Shown: one piece after another, positions 1-14,662 of the stretch
Layout of the letters: each line of letters opens with the position of its first letter
Position numbering within the stretch: position 1 is the stretch's first letter
Source of the DNA: Gymnogyps californianus
Lineage: Eukaryota; Chordata; Aves; Accipitriformes; Cathartidae
NCBI RefSeq assembly: GCF_018139145.2
Contig: NC_059477.1
Location: 35,381,502 to 35,445,501 of the forward strand
Direction: 5' to 3'
DNA length: 64,000 nucleotides
The notes under the pieces: model-generated
The model's database searches: none
What the model was told of the DNA's origin: nothing
The model's input: only the letters and a program-made list of their open reading frames with translations
Program-made: the position numbers and the translations under genes

Positions 1-1403
1 GATATTTTATACCTTTGAGAAATAGTAACTATTCTTTTATTCTTACTACTGGATAAGAAGCAATTCTTTCTATGCTTCTCCACAATTTTCTGTGATCACG
101 CCATTCTCACATGAAGAGGGACTTATCCCAAAGTCACCAAGTCCGGCAAAAATCTATCATGCATGTACTTTGGCTTGTATACTTCTACAAGAAAATTCAC
201 TGAGGAAGAATAAGTGTGCCTGAATAGCAGAGGTACATGACCATGCCACACAGCAAGCCACACTGGAGGGCTACCACCACTCCCAAGCATCAGAGCCAAA
301 TCTCCCTGCCCTCTTCTCACTGTGGAGGTGGGGAATCTCTTTTTAGGTCTTTCAGACATTTTACTGAACTTTGCCCACTGTCTTAGATTCAAGCCTTATT
401 CATTTGACCTCTTATTTCCCTTTGGGTATATGTTCACTGTTAATGACAGTTCTTTATCTAACATTTTTGTTGGCTTAATAAGCGAACTACTAAGTGCTTT
501 TAAAAAAAAAAAAGGCACAAGAGCAAGCTCGTTTCCCCAGATACCCCATTAGGGGCTCTACACAAAGAAGTAGCTTTCCTGTAGGGAGGATGCTGACACC
601 TGAACCTACCTGAAAGACACTGGGATAGAGATTCCTGATTTTCTGACATTAATTCTTTTGATTAAAACACACACCTTCCCATGGCTTCCCGCCCTTCAGT
701 ACAAGACATTTCTGGCCTGTTATGACCTAAAATACAGTTTGTACATGAAGTACAGTACACAACCTGCTGCAGAATTTCTTCCCAAACTCCTGTTACTGAG
801 GTATAGGAAAGCATTTAAGAAAGTGGAATTAATCATAAGAACTGCATTAGCAGTGCTTGTGTAGGACATCATCCAAAACTGATGTCAAATTCCTTTACTT
901 CCAGGGCTTTGTTGTGCTGCTCTAATCCCTCAGCATAACAACACAAATGCTCAGGTACTAATTCTTTGTACAATTAATAATTAGTGACAAGAATTCAGCA
1001 ATCATCTTTATTTTTGCCCAAGGCTTTAGTCAATTTACATTCTAAGAATTCAATAAATTATTAGAATATATATTTTTATAGTGGTTCATCCTGTAAAAGC
1101 AATGATTATACAGATAAATAATATAGTTTATACTAATACTTTTTAATAAAGAAGATATTTTGGTAAATATTTGCTGCAATAAAATTTTAAATTATTTTCT
1201 GAATATATCTATATTCCATAGAGACACACATACAAATTGTGTTTGTATACATCAGCAAGCCTTTAGTCAATTGAGTAGATCCACTGATTGATTACACAGA
1301 AGTAAAAGGATTCACAAAGTGGTGAAACAAAAACATTATTTCCTTGTCCTGATCTTCTAGACGCACTACTAAGGCCAGAGTCCCAAACTCAACAGGGATG
1401 CAA

Positions 1404-1413
1404 GGGGGGGGGG
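1404..1413. repeat. (G)10 run
   Basis: Ten G followed by AACGGGACGGGAC, giving three further short G-runs within 15 bases. Confidence 0.95.
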
Positions 1414-1531
1414 AACGGGACGGGACAAAAGGAGGTCATAAAGGTAAACTTTTTGTGTTACAGCTAATGGGTAAGTCTACACTAACATTTTAGCTTGGGC
1501 TGGGAATGCATTTTTGAGAGAATCCTATTGT

Positions 1532-1547
1532 CCCCCCCCCCCCCCCC
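1532..1547. repeat. (C)16 homopolymer
   Basis: Sixteen C on the plus strand, followed by a locally GC-richer segment to about 1810 that matches no element I know. Confidence 0.95.
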
Positions 1548-4500
1548 AGCTCACCAAGTTGGGGTTCCAGCACCAAGCAGGCAGGCACACTCCCAGGGCA
1601 CCCCAAAGCCACACATCAGGCTGCTGATGGGTGCTCAGTCCCACAACGAGACCACAGCCATGGCCCACAAAAAGGTGTCCCATATGCATGCCAGTACCAC
1701 CCTCTTCCCACTGTAAAGACCTAGCACTATACAGATGCATCACTTCCTCGGGAAGGCACTGCCAGAGCCACCAGCATTAGCTACACCAGCACCTGCCCCA
1801 GTCCTCCTTCACATCTCATCTTGAATTGCATCTTTACTCTCACGACTTCTAACCTCCTCCTAAACTCTGCCATTAAATTTACTGTCCAGTCAAAAAAAGC
1901 CACTTTAGAAAACAGTACAAGATCCATGCTTTGTACTTATCCCCCCAGAGAATACATTGGGGATAAGTCTATTACTGCCAGGAATGCAGCAACTAAATCA
2001 AATAAGTTCAACACACTATCACCTCCAGTTTCCCATAGGCCTTTTCTTTTTAACCTAAGTCCTTCTCTCCGACCTTTCTTTCAATCTCTGGTTGTCCTTC
2101 ATGTTTGCTATGCATTAAATGATTTCCACTCCCACTGGCCTCCACCCACAAATCCCTCAGACACAAGGTAGGGTATTTACTGTCACTTACATGGATGTTT
2201 TTGAGTCTCAACAGTGCATGTGTTGTCTTATGTGCTACTTCACTGTGGCAGTGATGCCCTTAAGTTAGAGAACTGCAACGTCAACTCTTAATTATACCAG
2301 CTCTTTGTGCCCTTTTAAAAGCAACTCCTGCTTCAACATCCTAACTCAGTGTTAAAATTTCATTTGTATATTGAAGGCTGATGGAACTAGTGTTCTTGTG
2401 AAAAAGGCTAGTTTGCAATATGTCTGAAGGTGGGACAGGTGACTGATTGCTCTAGCACAATCCTGGCTAGATATAGTGTGGAGATCAGTGAAACCTGAAG
2501 TGCCCTGAAGTGTCAGGTGGGGTCTCCCCCACTTCTTGCCCCAACTGTGTTTGCTCTGACAGTGGATCTCAGCCCCCTGAAATCTAAATGCCACCTTCCT
2601 TCCTTACCCTCCCCCGTCAGATCCCTGGTGATGCTCAGCTAAGGGGTTTAAGCAACTGAAAAGCTTTTCACTAATGGAAGTTTTAGATAACAGCTTCTTA
2701 TGAAAAAGTAAAGTATAGCATACATTTTTACTTGTCAAGATTGTTTTGAAAAACTGAAATGAGAATTGCCATCAAGGGAGACACAGCTGCAAGATCTGGG
2801 CACAGTGACATCTTTGCCAGTTGATAAAATAAAAAAAATCTAAAATAGCAGCAAAAATAAAAGCAGCTAATAATTCCATGAAGACTTTTCTTAAAGCAAA
2901 ATAATTCATTACATATTTAAATACATTTGATAATTTATTCAAGACAAATTATGAGTGTAAGCAAGAGAACAGCAGGGTGAATTCCCCTTTACTTCAAAAG
3001 AACCCTGTAATGTCAACATTTGAAGATGTTCTTTTTTCATACTTAATGAACAATTATACACTCACAGTCTAAAATGGCTTACTTTACACTAAGCAAGCCG
3101 CCTAGAAGGAAAAAAAGCGAAGTCCTCAAGAAAGTTCACTATGAATGAACTTTCATTTCACTGACTACTTGCAGCTACAAGAATAAAAGGTATCTAACTC
3201 TCCATCCGCATAAATTTATTTTGCAATAAATCTTCAAAAACATAAAGATACAAGCACCTCAGTATTGCAGTTGCACATAGCACAAAAAGCAGTTGAGCTT
3301 TCAGGATGCATTGCTTTACTTTCTGCCAGTAACATGAGGAGGACCACAAGATACATAGCTCCTTTTTGCCTCTTAGCTGTCGAAATGCAACATGAAGTAC
3401 TCTAAAAATCTCCCAACTGCCTCTGGACTGAGGTAATCTTTCCAGGTTTGGATGCAGGAAGCAAAACTATTAGCATCTATCTAGAAACTTGTTATTCTTC
3501 TGGAGAGAAAAACAGTATGCAAAAAGAACACCTAAATACATAATGTAGATATACTATAGTGTACAACACTGTTGCCATAAAAGCTTAAAAAAAAATCACT
3601 GTTGCTCTGTTACAGTTTTTGCAGTTTTGTCTCAAACTATGAAGCAGCACCGGCTACCAGTGTTAGCAGATGGCAGCAGAGCCAGAGCCCTCCTGCAGAT
3701 CCAGCAGGACTTTACCGCCCTCAATCAGCTCTGAAATCCAGCTTCAGGACTGCCAGGAAACAGCGTGCAAGGCCACAGATTTATACCACATCAGCTGGCT
3801 CTGAAGATTGCAGATTATTGGCTCAATAATCTACCAAGTTAATTGCTTACATGAAGAAATGTGCCATTTCTACAGCACTTTTTAATTGGCCATATAGAGT
3901 CAATATATTTATTTAGTTTCTGTTCATGGTTGTCATGGACAGTTAAAAATTAAAATTATTGGTGCTTTGGCATTCTAGAATAAGTACAATAGGTCAAAAA
4001 TATGCTCGAGTGAAAAATACACTTTAACAGCTCCTGGAGTTTCAAGTCCAAAGGATTCTGCTTTAGGTGCTGTTTTCACTTTCCTAGATCAGGGAAGCAT
4101 TGGACATTATTACATGGGTTGGATACTTTTGCTTAGAAATTGATGCTCTGAGCACTCAAAGTGCAGAGCTGCACCGCCTTTAAATGAAAAAATAGTTAAA
4201 TTACGGCAATTTGAAGTCACACAAATGACATTGATTTCAAGGAACATTTGAGCACATACTCTGCCTTGCATCAAAGTGCTCTACTTACATTCAAATAAGC
4301 CCTCTTAAACTGAATGAAGCACAAGTTCAAGTGAATTACTGACCTGGAGCTTGAACGGTCACAAAATTTGGAATAGCATGTCCTTAGGGATTTATGCATT
4401 CAAACCACAGGAAGCTTTACATCTTTATAGGACAGTTACTGGCTTCTAAACACTACTATACTGAAAGCCTATGGTAACCTTCTTAGCAGAGCACTGTGCT

Positions 4501-7500
4501 ACTTCAAACTTTCTAAGATACAGAGCACTAGTACAGGAGAATTTCATATTAATTTTGTGCTCTCCAGTATGTTTCATACCACTTTTGCAGATCGTGTTTC
4601 ATTTTGGTGGTTTATTCCCTATATCCTTCAGTAACCTGATTTACACATCTTTTTAACCCTTTGGCAATTTCCCCGTATTTACCTATGCTAGAGTAAAACA
4701 AAAACTCAAAACACACACATCACTGTAGTTGCATAGGTTCTTAATTTACAAACATTTAGAAGGCAGACTTTAAACACACTGATGGATTTTCTCAGTCATT
4801 TCAATGTTAATTTTACTACTTCATCCAAAATACTAGTTCTCCGGTCCATTTAAGTAATTATTTTGTTGATACTGGATCTTTTCCTCAACTTCATTCCTCA
4901 ATGCGTAGATGTAATTTTGAGCAGCCTATGTGGGGTTGTTTTAGAGCAGTAGCAAGCTTACTGAAACATCTAGAATTACAACTAAGGATTTAATAAAAAT
5001 TTTGAAGTTTGCAAACACTAATGACTTATAGTTTAAGGTAACCTCTGGGAGATGGGACCAGTTTTCCAAAGGCAAGTTTACAGTTCCTATAACAGGATTA
5101 TTTGCACTTTTCTCCTGACTGAAACGTTGCTCACAACAGGCGCCAGTAGAACACCCAATTAGATCTGGTACAGCCCAGCCTGATACGACAACTCCTATGC
5201 AAAACGTTCTCCAAAGAGTGTATTTCATTTTCAGATACATTACATTGCAGAGTCTTGCAAACTGATGTTGTGACCCAACCATACCATTTTACTGATATGA
5301 TTAGAAACCTTTTTCTTTTAGTATTGTGTATTTTTCCTATCTGTCATGGAACATATCGGCATTATGCGGACTTGCATATTCCCCTTAAATGGGGCCCACC
5401 TGAAAGACTTTTGTGCCATTAACACCAGCTCAAGCTGATTCAGCCACAGTGCTGAAGTTTTGAACCTGAATGCGATGCACCATTGTAAGTTAATTTTGTT
5501 CAAGGCTGAGCAGAATCTGTTCTAGTCTGGTAAACAGTAATATAATTGCAGCCAAAGTTTACTTTTCATTTGAGAAGAGCTATGCAGTCATGAAAATATT
5601 CCATACAAACTATAATTAGGTGATATTGTGTAAGTCAAGCCACTCATGGAATAATTTAGCAAAGCCCACAGATTTTATTTGAGCCTTATGATTACTTATT
5701 ACATTGCTTAATTAGCCATGAGGTATCAAGTTTAATATTGGTTCACAGTTTTCTACCCCCTAACAATTCTTTACAGCCAAAAAAATACTTACCAATGCAT
5801 TTTCATTTAATAAAAAAAAAATCAACCACAAATACTCTAACTGTAATCCGTCTGTCCAATATTAATAAGACTACCACTGGAACATTGTTTTCCAGAAGAG
5901 GCATCCTACATTTTAATAAGTTTAAGAGTTTCAAACAACTTTATTCTTGTAAATATTTATATTAAGTGAAAGTGGAAATAGGATTTTTTTCCAGTAAGAT
6001 GGATTTAATTACCATGATAAAGATGCAGCACATACCTGAATCAATCACTTACAAACTCAGTAAGAGCCAAACATTCTAAACAGACAATGAATCAAAGTCA
6101 TTATGAATTTAGTCAAGACAGTTTGTCCTATTGTTGGAGATATACACGTGTAAGATACATTAATGTATTATATTCATAGTAACTGATTTCATATACCTTT
6201 AAAATATGAATAAGTTTTACTGTATTTATATCTAACAGAATGTGCATATCATCGTTGATTAGAAAACAGAAAAATATATGGAAATCAAAATAATTCATGT
6301 AGAGAGGTTATGAGATTGAATTCATATCCAATCTGCTGAAAAGAATTTTCATTTGAATCTAAACTCCAATTCACAATGCATAAACTATGGCTATTTATTA
6401 CAGTGTTGTGTCATTTGTCACTTTTATAGAATCCACCACATTTTCCAGGCTATAAAATGCCTTAAAATTATGCAGCAATGATGTATGTTATCATTATTTT
6501 TCTTTGCCAATGTTCAGATTACATTCAGCAGCACAAAACAGGGTGATTTATAAACTGAATAAATAACAACATCCTTCAACAGTGTGTGTCTGTGGAAGCT
6601 TCATTTACTTCCTGATTCTAAACATTACATTCAAAACAAATATTTGATCAAATTAAGTTTAGAACATCTCATTGCACTGGACTGGTGCAAGTAACTGTAG
6701 AGACTGCTGAAAGAGCGTAACTTTCCAGCAAACATTTCAACAAGAGTGCACTGCTGCCAGCAACTGGCAACCAATTTCATTTACAAACAGATTCTCATTC
6801 AGAAGGTTAAAACAGCCACCATTAAAAGTCTGTATACTAGGTTCTGAATCTGAGAGTTTCTAAAGAAATGTATTCCTAAAGAAAACTATCCTTTAGTAGC
6901 AAATTTACTACAGTTCAGTCACTGTAAGTAAAGACTTGATATTTCTTTCCTTCAAAACTACTTTGATGGTTCAGTAATCTCAAACTTGTGAGCCCTTTTT
7001 AACTTTGTAGTTATCCCAGAGGGTCACTTTTGTGGAAAAAATCCTTTAGATTGTAATAAGGATGAAACCAATGAGGCTCTAGACAAATAATGAAAAGTTT
7101 ATTAGGAAAAAGAGAAACTTGTAGGCCTGCCAAATCTCCATAGATGATTACAACCCCATAGAAAAGGTATTGTAATCTATTTAATAGCATGCTTCCTCCC
7201 CCTGAAAAAGTCATAACAAAGATATAAATACCTAGCATATATTCACTGGCCTCACTGCAAGCTAACACTGCTCGATTTCAGGGGATTTTTTTTTTTCTTG
7301 TAGGAATACAGCAAGTTACTCATACAAACACCACATCACACCTCTGTGCCTAGGAAGCACTTTGTGATGCTCAGGACTGGGATGCATCTACTTTCAGGCA
7401 TCCACAAGTGACAGCATGGACCAGTGCAACCATTAGTCTGTTTTCCTTGAAAACAGTTTCTCTTGTTTTTATTTGAAATAGCACATTGCACATCAAGAAA

Positions 7501-8261
7501 GTAAAGTATCAGCTAAAAGTAAAAATACCTAAAACAACTCAGAAAGGAACCATTCTGACACCAAAAATAATTTGATTGTCTTCACATGCTAACAAGGATA
7601 ATTACTAAATCACCTTACTCAATTACCAAATTGAGAACAGAAGAAAGTGGCCCCTCACAGATGAAGGTGATAAACCCTAATAATGCACACTCAACAGCAG
7701 TGGGTTCCTTCTGAGCAAGGGAAAATTGGCCCACAATTCTCTGGAGACATCACACACTAGACAGACTTTCCAGCATGAGTTTCTTAGAATAAAAATGTTT
7801 AGACGAGCTCAGAAAGGCACTCCAGAGGAAACATATGTTGTTCTTGGCTATAATGGCTGCTCTGATAATTAACTTTCACAAGGACTAAATGCATATCATT
7901 AAATATTACATGCATCTTCAAACAGTTGCTTCTAAATACATTTTTGTACATCAAGGTAAAGAGGAATTCAAATTAATTGCAACACTTTAAAGCTCATTTC
8001 TCCAACTCGCTACTTGTTCAGCATTTCCATTTAAATGACCATGCCCTTGTTTTACCTTCTGCTTTCTTGATGTGAAGTTTTTCAGAGATTATTAGGATGT
8101 CTGAAACAGGTTTCCAGAGAGCCACCTGCATCTTCCCAATAGTACCATAGGGCAGGTGGGAAAAAAAAAAAAAGGCAAGTCTGAGCCACATAGAAGAGAC
8201 ATGCACAAGGACATCACTCCACGGGACACCACTTGCCAGAAGTGACAGGAGGGTATTAAGA

Positions 8262-8365
8262 GCATTAGGAAGAGACTGAGAGAATAAGGGGGAGGAGAGA
8301 GCGAGCGAGCAGAAAGGTGAAATGAGGGAATATAGACATCAGAGGAAGAAAAGGAGGGGTACAAG
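8262..8365. repeat. Purine-rich (GA) tract on the plus strand
   Basis: The strand is dominated by A and G with words such as GGGGGAGGAGAGAGCGAGCGAG and GGAAGAAAAGGAGGGG. Open frames on the opposite strand here are pyrimidine-coded shadows. Confidence 0.8.
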
Positions 8366-9138
8366 TGGGGATCTCCGTGGGACAAAGATTGCCAAAAGAA
8401 CAAAAAACAGCAACAGCACCATCACCTCTCCTGAAAGAATTACACAGGGCCACATCAGCATGAAATCAGAAGGGCAAAGCCAGAGAACAGCACCTGCAGT
8501 TTGGGATGCCCTACACGAGTCAGCTTCACAATGTAGTACAGTTACCTCAGTATTCCATAATTTTGACTAAGCTCCCTCAACATCTCATTTTAAAATCAAG
8601 AAAAAACACACCCAGATAATTTTTTTCATTGTCAGTATTTCTCATAGCAATAAACTTCAGTCATTCTCCACAAATTCTGGTCTATTACCAGGAAGACTAC
8701 AAAATCCCACAGCCCAAAGACGACTCTCACAAATATTTGCCATCAGGAATGCTATTTTATGACTCCCGTCACTAGAAATCTGTCATTTTCCTCTACTGCA
8801 TCTCCCCATGAACACAGTGTGGTGACAACACCAGGAGATTTTAGCTGCAGTCAAAGCTGTAATTTCTATACATAAGATTTCTCCTGGAAGTGATCTGTGA
8901 CAACTACAGGAAGGAGATGAGTAACTTACTTCGGAGGTGAAAAAAAAAAATAAAACAGCATGTACTGTGGGGAAGGGGTAGCCCTCCATCCCATCTAAGA
9001 CAGACAAAACATATCTGAAAGGCTGGCCAAAGAGATGTCATTCTAGAAATGAAGTGAGGGCCGCACAGTCATTCAAACCTTTGAAGAATTTAACCAGCAG
9101 ATGAATATAGCAGATAAAATACTTCAAGTGAAGACAAG

Positions 9139-9172
9139 ATGACAAAGGATGTGATGATGAGATGTGATGAGA
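9139..9172. repeat. Imperfect GATG-type tract
   Basis: ATGACAAAGGATGTGATGAT and GAGATGTGATGAGA: a short degenerate tetra/trinucleotide run. Confidence 0.75.
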
Positions 9173-12100
9173 AGTGTGTACAAGGACAGCTGATTGAGAG
9201 TTGGCAAGATATAACTGGCACGAGCAGAAAATGTATGGTGAGAAGAGACATTAAAAAAGCAAAAAGGCTTTGCAAAACAGAAAAGAAACTTTGATGTATG
9301 CTTCATAAGCTTATGTTATGGATACAGAGCCTGATTTATTGCCACTGAAGTACAAATCTAACTCCAGATGTTAAAGACCCAACATTCAGCATAAGACTAC
9401 TGCCATAGCATTAAATACACATGGAAGACTGGGATTATTTCTGATCATTCAGAAATAAAGGTACACTTTTAACTAGAGAAGCCCCTGGCTGCCTGACCCA
9501 AAATCCAGTAATGTAAGTGGAAAGAAAAGACTCCTCATGACAACAACAGCCATTGCATCAAATGTCAAAGGTAATACCTACAATCACATTTTTGCAATGA
9601 CAGAGCCCATTGCTGGCACACATGGAAGTTTTCCTACTCTAATTGTCTGATGCTCTCACAATTAGACAGAGCTGCAAGGATTCAGGTTGCCTCTCAATCC
9701 AACCACACCCACAAAAGGAAAGTGTGAATGTTCGGGAATACGCCCCTCACTACCTCACCTTCCAGGAGTGCTAAGAATAACTGCCAATCTGATCTGAGAT
9801 TTCTACCACCTTCAAGTTACTCTGAGCCCTGGAAAAGTTAATCTTCACTCTCTAATCTTCAAAAAAAGACAAAAGTGACAGTAATTTTCACACCACACGA
9901 ACATAGCTTAAAAGCATTTTGATGTAGCAGGATGAATCTGCTAAAGAAATGCAAACAGCTGGGTGTTTTTTATTTACTCAGAATTACTGAGACAAACCTG
10001 TTGTCCTCTCAATTTTAGGGAATACAAAGACTTTTCAAAATAGTTACATGAAGTGTTTTTGTTTTTTCCCTTTCCGAGTTTTTTTTTTTTTCCCCCACTA
10101 CATGACCAGACAGTATCTCTGACAGGTCAGGACATTCCAACAGCCTTTCAAGGAAGGTGCATTAGCAACCACCCTGCAGTTTTCCCCCCCCCGGGTAGTT
10201 CAGTCAGCTTATGACAAAACTGCTGTCACAGAATAAGAAATGTGTATTTTCTTTCTTTTTTTTAACTTAAAACAGTAACTTCTGGATGCTTTTTTGCCTC
10301 CACTGGCAGTATGTTTCATAACAGAAAAAAATATCCATCTGGAATCTGACAAATACATGAGACAAACTAAGAGACAGGTGAGGACCACTAACGAAGTGGA
10401 CCTTTGTGCCTCTTCATTTACTGATCCAACAGGAGCCCTAGCACCAAGTTTCAGAGCTAGGCAAAAAGTACTCCTTAACAGCAATTAATTACTAAACCTG
10501 GTCCAGCACCTCTCACCAGAATGCATTGAACCATTTCTCCACAAGACTACCATCTCACTGTCTGTATTAGCTGCCACACTGAGAAACTCAGTGATGCACT
10601 CCCAAGAGGAAAATAGCTCCTTTTCTTTTTTCCCCTTTTCAAGGCAAGTAGATAAGAGACACGGCTGAGCAGCCACAGTAATTCTATGAACATACAATAC
10701 AACAACCTTCGATCAGTTGAAGAGTAGCAAGTACTTCCCATCCCCAGAGCACGATATACTTTAGATATGGAAGGCTTTACTTTTTCCAAATAGGGACTAT
10801 TTAAACATAATTGAAAACATGCTCTGGAAAAAAATGTCATTATAGGTGTGGTGATCACCATCTTAGCCACCTCCAACAACTGAAGTCATGACTAGACAAG
10901 TCACACTTCTACCACATCAGCTATGCCTCAAATAACTGCTGTTTCACAAAGCACACCTTTCAGCTGAAAACCTCAGTTAATGATGGCATTAAAAAACAAA
11001 ACAAAAAACCCACAAAAAAAACTCTCTCTCCCCTACATGTATGTTCTTCCACAGGAAATGGTCTTGACTTATTTCCAAATAGTACTGGATAGCTGAGAAA
11101 GTCAAATTTTAGTGTTTATCTGCCATAGCAGCACGGTTACACATCCATGTGTGCAACTTACTTCCATAGAACAAAGTCTTCCTGTTGCTTTACTTGCAGT
11201 ATATCTGAAAAGCTATGAACAGACAGAAAGCTTGCCACACAATTAAAGAAAAAAAACACCTTGCCTGTCTTTTCATGTTAAACCACGACAGTTTCCTATG
11301 AATAAAACTAAAGATCTACTGAATTAGTGGAAAAATCTTAATATTTAACAGGGTAAGTATATTTTGGTAGTCCTCTTCATTTATGTATACTTTATGCAGT
11401 TTGACCTTAGAAACATGGCCTATTTTGGAAAAGGGGGAATAAAAAGTGTGAAGTGTTTTAGATTTGTAGATGACACGTAACAGTTACTTGAAACAACTTA
11501 AAGATCTCCAGTAAAGTAAGTTTTAGCCACTGGGGATGGAATGACAGTTTTATATTCAGAGAAAGAACAACAAATGAAAACAGAAATTTTAGCTATTTAA
11601 CACACCTCTTTGCATTGAAGGCTCCAGGAGCAGTTAGAGACCTTGCACTATACCAAGCTTCATTACATAGTAAGAAACACTTCCATTACCTTGGATATTA
11701 CAGTATGATGTTGTTTATGGTAAATGCCAAACAACAGCTGCCATAACCTAGCCTTTCTACTTGCTTTAGAAATGCTTCAGGCAAATCAGAAGACACTAAA
11801 ATGCAACTCAAACCAGACTTCATCCTAAGAGGAGGTAGAAGCAGAGAGGCTGCATGTATCTATCTCAGTAATCTCTCTTGGACTCTCTATTTTAAGCATA
11901 GATTCTGTGATGATAGAAAACAGCCTCAGAAAGGTGCACTGTCTTTTGGTACCTTGTGCAGTATTGTGTGAACATGACATGGGAACAATGCTGTGAAATG
12001 TGCTCAGGGAAAAAAGCAGCCACAGTGCATGCTGAAGGCAGGTTTCCTCCTGTAAAATATTACGAAAATGATGTGCACATGAAACTCCCTCTGCTCCAGC

Positions 12101-14005
12101 CTTCTTATATCTGCCTTGGTATCTGTAAGTCTCCATGAACTTCCAGGAGGATATTTGAAAGCCTGGATCAAGTCTGCAAAAGGCTTAATCCACAGTCAGT
12201 GCAAAAAGATGGGGTCCACCAGCACTTCAAAGTAGGAGCCTCATTTCATTCCTAAAAACTGTCTTTTGGAGAAGCATGTCTTATCTCCTGAGGGCAGTGG
12301 CCATGTCCTACACCATGGGGCTCACCAGGTCCATGGCATGGCCAGTGGCATCAGCCTTTCACTATAGAGAACTCTGCCACTGCTGCCAAAAGACATCTCC
12401 CCCCTCTCCTTCTCCCACCCCAGCAGAAATCTGGGCTTTTTTGATAGATCAGTCTTCTGCCAAACCATGCCCTGGTCTTACTGGATGACCACACAGACCC
12501 TCCCTCCTCTGGGAGGGGTAGGGGGTTGTTCTGAGCTATGTCAGAGTAAAACGGCAGCATAACTACAGCTAAATATTTGTGAACATCTCCTTTCAGCATC
12601 ATAGGCATTGATTTCCAGCAACACACAGAACCAAGACACATTTAATATATTATGATATCACATGCATATGCCATATTTTATAATAAAAACAGACTTGAAT
12701 GCCAAAAGACAAAAGAATGAAGTTGTCATCTTTATACTCATGAAAATATCATTAAATATGAAAGCCACATGCAAAATGGAAAAGATGCTGATTTCCTTTA
12801 TCTATTGGACATGGTGCTGATTGCTTTCAGAGTTGAGAAAAAAAAATCTGAGTCTCATGCAGCAAAACGTACTCTCCATAATCTATTACTCACTTGAGTT
12901 ATAGTCATATGTCTTCCAGTAGACAGGAAAGCTGAATTGCACCGTACTGCCACCGAGAGGCACAGTCAGTTTTTACAGTCCGGATTTTCTTCATTTCAGA
13001 AGCAGCCTGTATTAAGAATTTGCCTAAAAGATATATTTAGTTTTGTTCCAGCAGCAGAATACATTAAAAAGTTATTCAATCATTTTTAAAAAATTCCTAA
13101 ATTCTATCCACATAAAACTATGAAAGCAATCAACTGCCTGAGTAGATTTTAGCTATTTCAAGTTGAAGTGTGACTTCTGTTCAACATGAAGGGGCTACCC
13201 ACAAAATTCTTTTTAAGATGGATTTTTTTTATCATGTCCTATAGGTGGCTAAGATCAAATACAGTGTTAACTACTTCCAGTAGTGTAGAAAGCAATTTTC
13301 TTAGTAAAAAAATACAATGATATTCTATTAATCGGAGAGTGGAAGATGAATAATTCATTAAAAGAAAGCGTGGGGTTTTTAATTGCAATTTTAATACTGT
13401 AGGCTATAAATAGATCTGAATTCAATGGCAGAAGTGTTGCTTGCTGCTATAAATTATTTTTACTTCAATCATGTTTTAGCCACTTGGAAACCAAATTATT
13501 GCTTGATAACTAGCTAAAGTGACTTGGTGCTTCTTTTAGCAAGTTGCAGCCCCTTTAATATTAATCTTTCAATGCAAGTCCTTTCCACAGTGTGATACAG
13601 AGGAGGAAAAAAATTTTTTAAATATTTGAATATGAAATAATAAAAATCAGAGCGCCCTCAGGAATCTCTCATTTTGAGAGAACTGTTTTTTACAAAAGGG
13701 AGCTACAGCATTAAACATATGCAGGTAGTTTGTAATTGCATTATTTTTGTGGTAGATCAGAAAGCCAGCACCAAACAAGCCCCACTGGATGTACAGAGGC
13801 CAGTATGTGCAGCAAAGAGGACAGGTGTAGCTGTCTGCTTCCAAGCCACCAGACACTGGAGTTCAATCTAAAGTAAAATTACCATTAAGTGGTACTGATG
13901 TAACACCTGTAACTGCTTTTTAGCCCCTTAAACACCTGAAGGTGAGGCCCTTACAGTCGAACATGTCTGATACTTGATACAGTTAATGTTTTATAAATAC
14001 TACTG

Positions 14006-14662
14006 TAGGAACCCAATCCAGCAACTTCTTGGGGGTAATTTGGAGAGAGCAAGTGCCCATGCCATTTCCTGACCCTGTCCCTTTTCTGCCCAGAGCCCTC
14101 ACCCCAGGCTCAGATAGCCCAGCTATGACTCAGGCACAGCTAAATGCCTGATTTCAGGATATCCCAGCCATGGCCAGAAGTCAGGCTGGTCTTTGCCAGG
14201 TGCTTTTCAATTGCTCTGGGGCACACACGGGGTGAAGGTTTTAAGCCCAAGACTGATCTTTGTCTAAAAGAGAGGCCATGCACCATGGAGATGATGGCAG
14301 GAGGCCAGTGCCAGGTATTGATCTGTTGCAGCCATGGGGTTTAGGGGTTGAATGCACGCACTGGGGTGAGCTGGTCCAGTGGGGTCAGATGTCACCCTCT
14401 AAAATGCAAGTACAGACCAGAGAACAGATGTGCCCAAGGGCTGGGTCTGCTTCTCGCTCCTGCTCTGCCTTGAGGCAGGAGGATGATGACAAAAGTAAGG
14501 ACAGGCCCTTTATGGAGGATGTCTGAAGTGTGCATGGAGCAGCTGCTAGAGTACACAAGTGCACAGGGGACCTCGCCAGGAATTTGACACAGCCTTCAGA
14601 TACATGTCGCACCTGTGGCTCTCTGGAGGCTTCCAGAAACCTTGCAATAAAGATGCAATAAC
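14006..14662 (+). other. GC-richer segment ending in a poly(A) signal
   Basis: Composition rises between TGTAGGAACCC (14006) and AATAAAGATGCAATAACGCA (14646-14665), with AATAAA at 14646-14651. TG...CA-like ends and the poly(A) signal near the right edge would fit an old LTR. There is no TATA box, no target duplication and no remembered family, so this stays a weak suggestion. Frames within (for example 14144-14344) have no recognisable product. Confidence 0.25.

Larger units (their letters stand above)
1..14005. other. Intronic sequence without recognisable gene or mobile element
   Basis: AT-rich and stop-rich in all frames. The longest frames (under about 120 codons) show no domain, codon bias or family resemblance. 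Apart from the G/C runs at 1.4-1.55 kb, the purine tract at 8.3 kb and short homopolymers, I see nothing. Old repeats too decayed to recognise by eye are likely present. Confidence 0.7.

Noticed and set aside
8783..9007. Minus-strand LTAAK stretch near 8840 as an alternative DPP10 first exon
   Set aside because: The resemblance to a short-isoform start is four residues only. There is no ATG at the right place and no donor in phase.
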